Shown here: one piece after another, positions 31,824 to 39,911 of the stretch
Numbering within the stretch: the first letter of the stretch is position 1
How the letters are laid out: every line of letters starts with the position of its first letter
Assembly (NCBI RefSeq): GCF_002574545.1
Contig: NZ_NUGT01000080.1
Span: 158,469 to 222,468, forward strand
Origin: Bacillus sp. AFS055030
GTDB lineage: Bacteria; Bacillota; Bacilli; Bacillales; Bacillaceae_G
Length of the DNA: 64,000 nt
Reading direction: 5' to 3'
Notes under the pieces: model-generated
Seen by the model: the letters and a program-made list of their open reading frames with translations, nothing else
Databases searched by the model: none
What the model was told of the DNA's origin: nothing
Position numbers and translations under genes: made by a program

Positions 31824-32594
31824 TTACAAACTAACTTTTTCTTTTATTGGTGCAAAGGATCTTCTATGTTCATTTATAATTCCATGCTCATCGATCGCTT
31901 TTAGATGTTCTTTTGTGCCATATCCCATATGTTTATCGAATCCGTAATTTGGATGCTTTAAACTAAGTTCGCACATGATAGAATCCCTTGTTTCTTTTGC
32001 AAGTACAGATGCAGCTGCTATACTGATGCTTGTTGCATCGCCCTTTATGATTGATGTTTGAGAAATATCTAGCGGTAGTTTCATTGCATCTATTAATAAA
32101 TGTTCAGGCGGATGAGTAAGTTGTTCGATCGCACGTCTCATCGCTAATTTAGTTGCTTCATAAATATTAATTTCATCAATTTCAGTTGAACTGGCCATAC
32201 CAACCCCATAAGAAATGGCTTCCTCTTTAATCCGCTTAACGAAATACTGTCTTTTCTCTTTAGATAATTTTTTTGAATCATCTAATCCAATTAACTCCGT
32301 ATTTTCGGCTAAAATAACTGCCGCTGCTACAACAGGACCGGCTAAAGGACCTCTACCAACTTCATCTACTCCTGCAATTAACTTTATATTTTGGCTATAT
32401 AAATTCTGTTCATATTCCATCATTTTAAGGAATTTCTTCCTCTCTAAATCTCTTTTTTCTTGCTCTTTATACCATCTAGCTACTAGTTTTTGTACACCAA
32501 TCCTTTGATCACTTTCAAATTCTTTTAAGAGTTCATTCGTTGGATCAGTTAGTTCACTTAGTATATTTTTTATTTCATCTATTTTCAGAGACAT
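31824..32594 (-). CDS. rnhB: Ribonuclease HII
   Basis: Removes ribonucleotides and RNA primers from RNA-DNA hybrids. Catalytic block AGVDEVGRGPLAGPVVAAAV has the first acidic residues (about 74-93); GDATSISIAAASVLAK and HPNYGFDKHMGYGT follow. 256 residues, with the N-terminal extension common in Bacillus RNase HII. Downstream of rbgA, the usual pair. Confidence 0.95.
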   Translation of the reverse strand: MSLKIDEIKNILSELTDPTNELLKEFESDQRIGVQKLVARWYKEQEKRDLERKKFLKMMEYEQNLYSQNIKLIAGVDEVGRGPLAGPVVAAAVILAENTELIGLDDSKKLSKEKRQYFVKRIKEEAISYGVGMASSTEIDEINIYEATKLAMRRAIEQLTHPPEHLLIDAMKLPLDISQTSIIKGDATSISIAAASVLAKETRDSIMCELSLKHPNYGFDKHMGYGTKEHLKAIDEHGIINEHRRSFAPIKEKVSL

Positions 32595-32652
32595 AATTTC
32601 GAACTCCTTTTATACACATGTTTAAGTTGGGACTACCCGATTTCATTAAAAA

Positions 32653-32688
32653 AGAAGAAAGTACGCTTATTCTTGCGCACTTTCTTCT
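32653..32688 (-). terminator. Intrinsic terminator overlapping the 3' end of rbgA
   Basis: 14-nt arms AGAAGAAAGTACGC / GCGCACTTTCTTCT (one mismatch), 8-nt loop, followed on the minus strand by TTTTTT. The stem includes the last codons of rbgA. Confidence 0.82.
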
Positions 32689-33566
32689 ACTATTTCATCA
32701 GTCACTTCGAGCATTGATGGATTTTCAAAAGATAATCTTCCTAATTTACCCGCTCTTAGCTCTCTTAAAAACAAATCAGCTGTTTTATCATAATCAACAA
32801 ATCCGCCTGACATAAGTAATCCACGTTTCTTTCCAATATGATCAAAAATATCGACGACTTCTTCAGAAAATAAAACTTCCTCATTCATGTCGTATCTTTC
32901 TTTTAATACATTTGGATAAAACTCTCTTAAATATTTAATCGCGTAAATCATTACTTCTTGTAGATTAATGATACTATCTTTAATTGCTCCTGTAGTCGCT
33001 AAACGAAGACCTACAAGTGGATCTTCAAATTTAGGCCACAATATACCCGGTGTATCAAGCAGTTCAATTTCTTTTCCTACTTTTATCCACTGTTGTGCTT
33101 GCGTTACACCTGGACGGTCACCAGTTTTGGCAATATTTTTTCGTGCAAGCTTATTGATTAAAGTTGATTTACCAACATTAGGGATTCCAACAATTAATGC
33201 TCGAATTGCGCGAGGCTTAATCCCCTTTGCTCTCATTTTATCGAACTTCTCTTTTACAAGTATTTCACAAGAAGAAATAATTGCTTTTAATCCTTGTCCA
33301 GATGCTGCATCAATCGCAATTGCCATTACGCCTTGTTTTTCATAATGAGCTAACCATTGCTGAGTAATTCTTGGATCTGCTAAATCCGCTTTATTTAACA
33401 GAAGCAATCTTGGTTTATTGGAAATTATTTCATCGATCATTGGATTTCTAGAAGCTGCCGGTACCCTTGCATCCGCTAATTCTATTACAACATCAATTAA
33501 TGAAAGTTTTTCAGTTACTTGTCTTCTAGCTTTTGCCATATGGCCAGGAAACCATTGAATCGTCAT
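32667..33566 (-). CDS. rbgA: Ribosome biogenesis GTPase RbgA (YlqF)
   Basis: GTPase needed for late 50S assembly. Circularly permuted G motifs: G4 NKADL (about 58-62), then G1 [15 protein letters not shown] (about 127-141), then G3 DTPGILWPK (about 173-181). The C-terminal domain contacts rRNA. 299 residues. AAGGTGG precedes the ATG at 33566. Between lepB and rnhB, as expected. Confidence 0.95.
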   Translation of the reverse strand: MTIQWFPGHMAKARRQVTEKLSLIDVVIELADARVPAASRNPMIDEIISNKPRLLLLNKADLADPRITQQWLAHYEKQGVMAIAIDAASGQGLKAIISSCEILVKEKFDKMRAKGIKPRAIRALIVGIPNVGKSTLINKLARKNIAKTGDRPGVTQAQQWIKVGKEIELLDTPGILWPKFEDPLVGLRLATTGAIKDSIINLQEVMIYAIKYLREFYPNVLKERYDMNEEVLFSEEVVDIFDHIGKKRGLLMSGGFVDYDKTADLFLRELRAGKLGRLSFENPSMLEVTDEIVEESAQE

Positions 33567-33611
33567 GTTGCCACCTTCTTATACATTAAATAATCAAGAT
33601 TAACTTGGCTT

Positions 33612-34166
33612 TTATTTCGCCAATTCAACCTCAGATAATGGCCAAAATACAAAACTTGCTCGGCCTAAAATTTCTTTTTGACTAACTGTTCCGATAATAC
33701 GACTATCTTTACTTAATCGACGGTTATCTCCTAAAACGAATACTTGTCCTTTAGGAACTGTTTTTCTACCCGTAATCTCTTCTAATTTAAAGTCTTCCGT
33801 TAGAGGACCATCTGTTGTTTCTTTTTTATATTCGTTCAAATATGGTTCTTTATACGGTTTACCGTTAACATATAGGACATCATTTTTATATTCTACAGTA
33901 TCACCAGGTAAGCCAATAACTCGTTTAATATAATCTTTTTCCTTTGTAGCATGGAAGACAACAATATCAAAACGTCTAGGTTCATGTAGTTTGTATACGA
34001 TCTTATTTACAATCATTCTACTTTGATCTTGTAGTGTTGGCATCATTGAGATACCGTCAACTAAAACCGGTGTAAAAAGGAATGTTCGAATACCAAGTGC
34101 AAGTACAAGCGCAATAAAAATTGTTTTAACTAATTCCCAAATTCCACCACTGTTGCTTTCTTTCAA
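33612..34166 (-). CDS. lepB: Type I signal peptidase
   Basis: Cuts signal peptides from exported proteins at the outer membrane face. One N-terminal membrane segment (about 10-31) is followed by the catalytic Ser40 in GISMMPTLQ and the general base Lys81 in YIKRVIGLPGD; GDNRRLSKDSR is the family box near the C-terminus. 184 residues, the short Sip type. TTG start at 34166 with GGAGGG six bases before it. B. subtilis sipS is elsewhere, but a signal peptidase gene at the rplS-rbgA junction is common in Bacillaceae. Confidence 0.93.
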   Translation of the reverse strand: MKESNSGGIWELVKTIFIALVLALGIRTFLFTPVLVDGISMMPTLQDQSRMIVNKIVYKLHEPRRFDIVVFHATKEKDYIKRVIGLPGDTVEYKNDVLYVNGKPYKEPYLNEYKKETTDGPLTEDFKLEEITGRKTVPKGQVFVLGDNRRLSKDSRIIGTVSQKEILGRASFVFWPLSEVELAK

Positions 34167-34284
34167 CCTAATCCCTCCATTTTATAACCATACGTTTAGA
34201 AGTTTAACCAGTTAAAGTTAATAACGTTATTTATGTATTCTATTTTACTTTTTATTCTAACCATAATCTACAGATATTGGAAAA

Positions 34285-34313
34285 AAAGGAGCTTGTTTTA
34301 TACAAGCTCCTTT
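34285..34313 (-). terminator. Intrinsic terminator after rplS
   Basis: Perfect 11-bp stem AAAGGAGCTTG / CAAGCTCCTTT, then TTTTCC on the minus strand. Confidence 0.88.
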
Positions 34314-34320
34314 CAAAAGA

Positions 34321-34665
34321 CTATCGAAGTTCTTTAATTCTTGCTTTTTTACCAGTAAGTGCACGTAAGTAGTAAAGTTTAGCACGACGTACTTTACCGC
34401 GACGAACAAGGTCTAACTTAGCAATTTTTGGAGTGTGGATTGGGAACGTACGTTCAACACCAACACCGTAAGAAATTTTACGAACTGTGAAAGTTTCGCT
34501 AATTCCGCCACCACGACGTTTAATAACTACACCTTCGAATAATTGGATACGCTCACGAGTACCCTCAACAACTTTAACGTGAACTCGTACAGTATCACCA
34601 GGACGGAATGCTGGTAAGTCAGTTCTTAGTTGTTCTTTTGTAATTTCGTTGATTAAATTTTGCAT
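34321..34665 (-). CDS. rplS: 50S ribosomal protein L19
   Basis: Large-subunit protein at the 30S-50S interface. [22 protein letters not shown] cut around 20-40, [22 protein letters not shown] and the C-terminal [17 protein letters not shown] are family blocks. The start is the ATG at 34665 ([13 protein letters not shown]), preceded by AAGGAGAG; 114 residues. A longer reading from 34686 begins inside the leader. Confidence 0.97.
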   Translation of the reverse strand: MQNLINEITKEQLRTDLPAFRPGDTVRVHVKVVEGTRERIQLFEGVVIKRRGGGISETFTVRKISYGVGVERTFPIHTPKIAKLDLVRRGKVRRAKLYYLRALTGKKARIKELR

Positions 34666-34769
34666 AATTATGCTCTCCTTTTCCAACCGATGCTCTTACA
34701 AGATTTTAATGACTCGCAGCGGAACACCGAGAATAAAGGCTTAAGTATTTACTCAAGCCACAAATTATA
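34666..34769 (-). promoter_or_regulatory. Leader and -10 box of rplS
   Basis: A consensus TATAAT is at 34764-34769 (minus strand), with no convincing -35 box. The roughly 95-nt leader holds a GGCTTGAGTA / (T)ACTTAAGCC hairpin and a GC-richer block CGGTGTTCCGCTGCG. L19 leader RNAs are a known Firmicutes motif; my match is by position and structure only. Confidence 0.45.
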
Positions 34770-34795
34770 TTAACATATTCTATTATTTCACGCAA

Positions 34796-35542
34796 CTAGT
34801 TTTCTTGTTTTAATTCTTCTTTTACTTCATCCATCCATTTTGATTCTTTTTTAGAAAGAGAATAATTTTCAAGCAAATCTGGACGACGCGTGATCGTTCG
34901 TTTAAAAGATTGTTTTGTTCGCCATTCTTCGATTAGAGCATGGTTTCCAGATAATAAAACATCAGGTACTTTATGACCTCTAAAATCAGCAGGTCTTGTG
35001 TAATGAGGATGCTCCAATAAACCTGTACTAAAAGAATCTTCAATTTTTGAAGTCGTATTACCAAGTACTCCAGGTAATAAGCGAACAACGCTATCAGCAA
35101 TTACCATGGCACCAAGTTCTCCACCTGTTAGAACATAATCTCCAATTGAGATTTCATCCGTTACTACATGTTCACGAATTCGTTCATCATAGCCTTCATA
35201 ATGTCCACAAATAAAGATTAAGTGCTCCTCTTTAGCAAGCTCTTCAGCTTTACGTTGAGTAAATCGTTCTCCTTGAGGGCATAGAAGGACTACTCTTGGC
35301 TTATTTTCACTTTTTGATACTAATTCATCAACTGCATCAAAAATCGGTTGTGGAGCTAGTACCATACCTGCACCGCCACCATATGGATAGTCATCAACAT
35401 TCGAATGTTTATTCGTAGAGAAATCTCTAAAATTTACACAACGAAACACAACAGCCTCTTTTTCCTGTGCTTTTTTTAAAATAGAAGAATTTAAAACTCC
35501 TTCAAACATTTCTGGGAAAAGGGTTAAAAAGTCTAATTTCAT
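34796..35542 (-). CDS. trmD: tRNA (guanine-37-N1)-methyltransferase
   Basis: Methylates G37 of tRNAs next to the anticodon and so prevents frameshifting. Trefoil-knot SPOUT fold with [15 protein letters not shown] (about 52-66) and [17 protein letters not shown] (about 130-146). I take the second of two adjacent ATGs (35542, [10 protein letters not shown]), matching the family N-terminus; the ATG at 35545 is equally reachable. It overlaps the rimM stop, so translation is coupled. Confidence 0.95.
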   Translation of the reverse strand: MKLDFLTLFPEMFEGVLNSSILKKAQEKEAVVFRCVNFRDFSTNKHSNVDDYPYGGGAGMVLAPQPIFDAVDELVSKSENKPRVVLLCPQGERFTQRKAEELAKEEHLIFICGHYEGYDERIREHVVTDEISIGDYVLTGGELGAMVIADSVVRLLPGVLGNTTSKIEDSFSTGLLEHPHYTRPADFRGHKVPDVLLSGNHALIEEWRTKQSFKRTITRRPDLLENYSLSKKESKWMDEVKEELKQEN

Positions 35543-36057
35543 CATAATAGACCTTCCATTACTTCAATTTTAACTTTTTTATTCGTCACATCTATTTCTT
35601 TCACAATTTGCTCAATGTAAGGAATAAGGGCATCTTTTTGACCTTTTCTTTGAATAACCCAAACATCATTTGCACCTGGGGATAATATTTCTTTTATTTT
35701 TCCGATTTCTTCTCCATCAACTGTCTCAACAACGCAACCAATGATTTCATGGTAATAATATTCATTTTTATCTAGTTTGTGTAATTGATCTTCAGTAATC
35801 TTTAAAATCCCATTTTTAAGTGGTTCTACATCGTTTAAAGAATCATACCCTTCAAATGTAAGTAAATCAAAATTTTTATGTACACGATGACTTGTTACGA
35901 TTAATTCAATTGGTGTCGAATCGTTTTCTTTAAAGAAATAAAGTGTATTACCTTTTACATAGCGTTTTTCTGGAAAATCAGTTCTTGAAATGACGCGAAC
36001 CTCTCCACGAACGCCATGTGTATTTACAATTTTTCCGACATTTAAATATTTTTTCAT
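35542..36057 (-). CDS. rimM: 16S rRNA processing protein RimM
   Basis: 30S maturation factor that acts on the head domain near S19. N-terminal [16 protein letters not shown] (about 7-22), with a C-terminal PRC-barrel (from about 95: [20 protein letters not shown]). 171 residues. Overlaps trmD by a base or more. Its upstream gap lacks ylqD, which B. subtilis has here. Confidence 0.95.
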   Translation of the reverse strand: MKKYLNVGKIVNTHGVRGEVRVISRTDFPEKRYVKGNTLYFFKENDSTPIELIVTSHRVHKNFDLLTFEGYDSLNDVEPLKNGILKITEDQLHKLDKNEYYYHEIIGCVVETVDGEEIGKIKEILSPGANDVWVIQRKGQKDALIPYIEQIVKEIDVTNKKVKIEVMEGLL

Positions 36058-36158
36058 TTTTTTACCTCTAAATTAAAATTTCTATGTTCATGATTAGTTT
36101 GACCATTTAGATTGTATATATGTCTACCCTAAAGTCCTTAGTCTCTTAAGACAATTGC

Positions 36159-36175
36159 TTAATACCTAGTATAAC
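36159..36175. promoter_or_regulatory. FapR-like palindrome upstream of rimM
   Basis: TTAATACCTAGTATAAC matches the FapR operator core (TTAGTACCTAGTACTAA) at most positions, and its first 13 bases are the same as the site next to fapR. It is about 100 nt upstream of rimM, where no lipid gene is found. It may be a chance match. Confidence 0.3.
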
Positions 36176-36294
36176 TTAAAGTTATTAAAGCATCAAAAGC
36201 TACTTCTTCCCAAAGGACTTACATCTATCTATTCATCAATAGGGACTACCACACCACTTTATATTGGACTTTCCTGTAAATCTCTGTAATGTTG

Positions 36295-36328
36295 AAAACG
36301 GCCCTTAGCAATAGCCAAGGACCGTTTT
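36295..36328 (-). terminator. Intrinsic terminator after khpA
   Basis: Arms AAAACGGCCCTTAGC / GCCAAGGACCGTTTT (two mismatches), short loop; on the minus strand it ends CCGTTTT. It separates rpsP-khpA from rimM-trmD. Confidence 0.75.
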
Positions 36329-36332
36329 ACAT

Positions 36333-36575
36333 TTACTGAATATCTAGGTGAATACGTTTTGCGTGTTCATTACTTGCTGCATATACAACCGTACGAATCG
36401 CTTTAGCAATTTTACCATGTTTGCCAATCACTCTACCAGCATCTTCAGGGTTTACCTGTAAATGAAAGAATAGATTGTTCTCATCTTCTTTTACTTGAAG
36501 TGAAATATCCTCTGGATGATCTACAAGACTTGAAACAATTGCATTTATGAGTGTATTCATCTTTTTTTCCATCAT
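36333..36575 (-). CDS. khpA: KH-domain RNA-binding protein KhpA (YlqC)
   Basis: Small single-KH-domain protein of the KhpA/KhpB pair that affects cell length and small RNA/mRNA behaviour in other Firmicutes. 80 residues; the KH loop GKHG is in AGRVIGKHGKIAKAIR. The ATG at 36575 overlaps the rpsP stop (TAATG), which suggests coupling; an alternative ATG is at 36560. Confidence 0.9.
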   Translation of the reverse strand: MMEKKMNTLINAIVSSLVDHPEDISLQVKEDENNLFFHLQVNPEDAGRVIGKHGKIAKAIRTVVYAASNEHAKRIHLDIQ

Positions 36576-36847
36576 TACTTGCCGTTGCGAGCGTTGTGGA
36601 ATTTCTCTAAGATACCAGCTTTAGAGAATAAGTTACGAACTGTATCAGATGGTTTAGCACCTGTTCCTAACCATTTTAATGCTGCTTCTTCGTTAATTTT
36701 GATTTCAGCTGGTTGAGCAACTGGATTGTAAGTTCCAATTTCCTCGATGAAACGTCCATCACGAGGAGAACGAGCGTCTGCTACTACTACACGGTAAAAA
36801 GGAGATTTTTTAGCTCCCATACGTTTTAAACGAATTTTAACTGCCAT
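36575..36847 (-). CDS. rpsP: 30S ribosomal protein S16
   Basis: Small-subunit assembly protein. [37 protein letters not shown] and [15 protein letters not shown] are S16 signatures. 90 residues. GGAGGTGC lies upstream of the ATG, and a promoter is at 36885-36914. It leads a two-gene unit with khpA. Confidence 0.97.
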   Translation of the reverse strand: MAVKIRLKRMGAKKSPFYRVVVADARSPRDGRFIEEIGTYNPVAQPAEIKINEEAALKWLGTGAKPSDTVRNLFSKAGILEKFHNARNGK

Positions 36848-36884
36848 TTTTAAAGCACCTCCGAAAATATTTACAACGATTTAT

Positions 36885-36914
36885 ATATTATCAAAAACCA
36901 ATACTGTTTGTAAA
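36885..36914 (-). promoter_or_regulatory. Promoter candidate of rpsP
   Basis: TTTACA (36909-36914), 18-bp spacer, TAATAT (36885-36890) on the minus strand, 38 nt before the rpsP start. Confidence 0.55.
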
Positions 36915-36982
36915 GTAAAATTTCTTAACAGCATAATTTTTTATAAAATGATGTTTAAATGTTGGAAAATTATACAAATAGG

Positions 36983-38326
36983 TTAGAATAAGCCCGGAAA
37001 TTTAAAACCTTTCTTCTTCCCTTTTTGCATGCCACCCATCATTTTCATCATTTTTTTCATTTCTTCAAACTGTTTTAATAAACGGTTTATTTCTTGTACA
37101 GGGCGACCAGAACCTCTAGCTATTCGCTTTCTGCGACTAGAATTAATGATATCTGGTGTAAGCTTTTCCTGCTTTGTCATCGATTGAATAATTGCCTCTA
37201 CATGAGCGATTTGTTTATCGTCAATTTGCAGATCATTCAATCCTTTAATTTTGTTTGCACCTGGCATCATTTTTAAAATATCACCAAGTGGTCCCATTTT
37301 TTTTACTTGAGAAAGTTGGTCTAAGAAATCATCTAAAGTAAAGGATGCATTTCTTAATTTTTGTTCCATTTCTTTTGCTTTTTCTTGGTCTACGTTTTCT
37401 TGTGCTTTTTCAATTAATGTAAGCACATCACCCATTCCTAGTATACGTGATGCCATTCGTTCTGGATGAAACGGCTCAATTGCATCTAGTTTTTCACCAA
37501 GTCCAACAAATTTTATAGGCGTATTTGTAACAGCACGAATTGATAATGCTGCACCACCACGAGTATCGCCATCAAGCTTTGTCAAAACGACTCCAGTTAA
37601 ACCTAATTGATCATTAAAGCTTTGTGCCACATTGACTGCATCTTGTCCTGTCATTGCATCAACAACTAGGAAGATTTCTTCAGGTTTTGAAAGTTCTTTA
37701 ATTTGTGCAAGTTCTTCCATTAAACCTTCGTCAATATGTAAACGACCAGCCGTATCAATTAGGACATAGTCATGATGTTCATCCTTAGCGTGTTGAATCG
37801 CTTGTTTTGCAATTTCAACTGGACTTACTTGATCTCCTAATGAAAATACTGGCAAATCTAATTGCTTACCTAATGTTTGTAGCTGTTTAATCGCGGCAGG
37901 ACGATAAATATCTGCTGCAACTAAAAGTGGCTTACGATTGTACTTTTTTCGAAGTAAATTCGCTAATTTACCAGTCGTTGTTGTTTTACCAGCACCTTGT
38001 AAACCAACCATCATAATAACAGTCGGCGGGCGATTTGCAACAGCAATTTTGCTTTGTTCTCCACCCATTAATGCGGTTAGTTCTTCTTGAACTACCTTTA
38101 CAACATGTTGACCAGGCGTTAAGCTTTGTAATACTTCTTGTCCAACAGCTCGTTCAGAAACACGTTTCACAAAATCTTTAACAACTTTAAAGTTAACATC
38201 CGCCTCAAGTAAAGCAAGACGTACTTCTCTCATCATTTCCTTGACATCAGATTCAGATACTTTACCTTTGCCTCGAACCTTTTGTAATGTCTTTTGAAGT
38301 CGGTCGGCTAATCCTTCAAATGCCAT
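36983..38326 (-). CDS. ffh: Signal recognition particle protein Ffh
   Basis: SRP54 homologue that binds signal peptides of membrane proteins and scRNA and delivers ribosomes to FtsY. N and G domains with G1 GLQGAGKTTTTGKLA (about 107-121), DTAGRL and TKLDGDTRGGA. The methionine-rich M domain is at the C-terminus (EEMKKMMKMMGGMQKG). 447 residues. Sixteen nt after ylxM. Confidence 0.97.
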   Translation of the reverse strand: MAFEGLADRLQKTLQKVRGKGKVSESDVKEMMREVRLALLEADVNFKVVKDFVKRVSERAVGQEVLQSLTPGQHVVKVVQEELTALMGGEQSKIAVANRPPTVIMMVGLQGAGKTTTTGKLANLLRKKYNRKPLLVAADIYRPAAIKQLQTLGKQLDLPVFSLGDQVSPVEIAKQAIQHAKDEHHDYVLIDTAGRLHIDEGLMEELAQIKELSKPEEIFLVVDAMTGQDAVNVAQSFNDQLGLTGVVLTKLDGDTRGGAALSIRAVTNTPIKFVGLGEKLDAIEPFHPERMASRILGMGDVLTLIEKAQENVDQEKAKEMEQKLRNASFTLDDFLDQLSQVKKMGPLGDILKMMPGANKIKGLNDLQIDDKQIAHVEAIIQSMTKQEKLTPDIINSSRRKRIARGSGRPVQEINRLLKQFEEMKKMMKMMGGMQKGKKKGFKFPGLF

Positions 38327-38342
38327 AAAACCGTCCTCCTTA

Positions 38343-38699
38343 TTATTCTAATTTCTCTAACGCATCGATTACTCGAAGAAACTCGTCATCTACAACTTTA
38401 CCTTTTTTGGCATCAGTTTTCAAATGATTTAAAAGTTCATTTCGTTGTTGAAATTTTTTTAGAAGTAATAATTTCTCTTCATATTCTTCTAACATAGCTT
38501 CAGTACGTTTTATATTATCATAAACCGCCTGTCTACTAATGTTAAACTCTTCCGCAATCTCACCTAAAGAATAGTCATCCAAATAATATAATGACATATA
38601 ACTTTGTTGTTTAGGAGTTAAAAGAGAATGATAAAAATCATATAGATAATTGATCCTCATCGTCTTATCTAACATTGTATGATCTGCCAAAACTATCAC
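38343..38699 (-). CDS. ylxM: YlxM/p13-type helix-turn-helix protein linked to SRP
   Basis: Short DNA-binding-like protein of the UPF0122 family that is nearly always next to ffh. 118 residues. The sigma-70 region 4-like HTH is visible: [21 protein letters not shown] (cut at about 42-62), preceded by MSLYYL. Its biochemical role is uncertain; in streptococci it helps SRP act. Starts the ylxM-ffh unit under a strong promoter. Confidence 0.9.
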   Translation of the reverse strand: MIVLADHTMLDKTMRINYLYDFYHSLLTPKQQSYMSLYYLDDYSLGEIAEEFNISRQAVYDNIKRTEAMLEEYEEKLLLLKKFQQRNELLNHLKTDAKKGKVVDDEFLRVIDALEKLE

Positions 38700-38732
38700 T
38701 CCTTTGTTAAGTGAATTGCCTTTACATATGCT

Positions 38733-38761
38733 AGTTTACCTAATACACAAATATCTGTCAA
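38733..38761 (-). promoter_or_regulatory. SigA-type promoter of ylxM-ffh
   Basis: TTGACA (38756-38761), 17-bp spacer, TAAACT (38733-38738) on the minus strand. The -35 box is part of an inverted repeat TCAAGT / ACTTGA (38759-38775). Confidence 0.75.
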
Positions 38762-38856
38762 GTTTTTTACTTGACGAATATTAAAAAACAATTTCGCGGG
38801 CCTTTTCGTTCACTCCAGCATCGTGTTATCACTCTTTCTAGTAACACAATTAAAAA

Positions 38857-38892
38857 AAGTGGATCTATCTTTCAATTAAAACAGATCCACTT
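38857..38892 (-). terminator. Intrinsic terminator after ftsY
   Basis: Perfect 10-bp stem AAGTGGATCT / AGATCCACTT, then TTTTTAATT on the minus strand. Closes rnc-smc-ftsY. Confidence 0.85.
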
Positions 38893-38904
38893 CATTTCTT
38901 AAAA

Positions 38905-39897
38905 TTATGCTTCTTTATTCATTAAATCTCCAAATAGGCCATATACAAATTGTTCCGCTTGGAATGGTTGTAGGTCGTCCATCTTTTCTCCAAGGCCGAC
39001 GAATTTTACTGGTACTTTTAATTCGTTTCGGATTGCAAGAACAATACCACCTTTAGCTGTACCATCTAATTTCGTTAAGACGATACCAGAGACATTTGTT
39101 GCTTCAGAGAATGTTTTTGCTTGTACAAGTCCATTTTGGCCAGTAGTTGCATCAATTACTAGTAATACTTCGTGTGGTGCACCAGGTACCTCTCTAGCAA
39201 TGACATTTCTTACTTTTTCAAGTTCTTTCATTAGGTTGACTTTATTTTGTAGTCGACCTGCAGTGTCACAAAGTAAAACATCAACTTTACGAGCTTTAGC
39301 AGCTTGAACCGCATCATACATTACTGCAGCTGGGTCCGAACCTTCACCTTGTTTAATTGTGTCGACACCAACACGTTCTCCCCAAACTTCTAATTGATCG
39401 ATTGCTCCAGCTCTAAATGTGTCTCCAGCAGCAAGTAGTACTTTTTTACCTTCTGTTTTAAGTTTATGAGCGATTTTACCAATTGAAGTTGTTTTTCCTA
39501 CTCCGTTAACTCCAACGAATAATACAACTGTTAAACCATCAGGATTTAAATTTAATTTAAATGAATCTTCAGTTAAATCATCACCTTTATACAATTCAAC
39601 TAATTTTTCAGAAATTACTTCTTGTACACCTTTTGGATCTTGAATATTTTTTCGTTTAACTTCAAATTTCAAGTCCTCTACTAGCTCCATTACTGTGTTT
39701 ACACCAACATCAGCCATTATTAGAATTTCTTCAAGTTCTTCAAAAAAATCTTCATCTACTTTACGATATCTTGCAAATAAATCGTTTAACCCTTCTGTTA
39801 AGTTATTTCTAGATTTCTCTAAACCAGATTTAAATTTTTGAGTCACTGACTCCGTTTGCTTTGAGATTGTTTCTTTTAATTTTTTAAAAAAGCTCAT
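38905..39897 (-). CDS. ftsY: Signal recognition particle receptor FtsY
   Basis: Membrane-associated GTPase that receives SRP-ribosome complexes. N domain to about 110; G1 GVNGVGKTTSIGKIA (about 129-143), DTAGRL and TKLDGTAKGG in the G domain. 330 residues, without the long acidic A domain of E. coli. Fourteen nt after smc. Confidence 0.97.
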   Translation of the reverse strand: MSFFKKLKETISKQTESVTQKFKSGLEKSRNNLTEGLNDLFARYRKVDEDFFEELEEILIMADVGVNTVMELVEDLKFEVKRKNIQDPKGVQEVISEKLVELYKGDDLTEDSFKLNLNPDGLTVVLFVGVNGVGKTTSIGKIAHKLKTEGKKVLLAAGDTFRAGAIDQLEVWGERVGVDTIKQGEGSDPAAVMYDAVQAAKARKVDVLLCDTAGRLQNKVNLMKELEKVRNVIAREVPGAPHEVLLVIDATTGQNGLVQAKTFSEATNVSGIVLTKLDGTAKGGIVLAIRNELKVPVKFVGLGEKMDDLQPFQAEQFVYGLFGDLMNKEA

Positions 39898-39911
39898 AAT
39901 TTCAATCCTTT

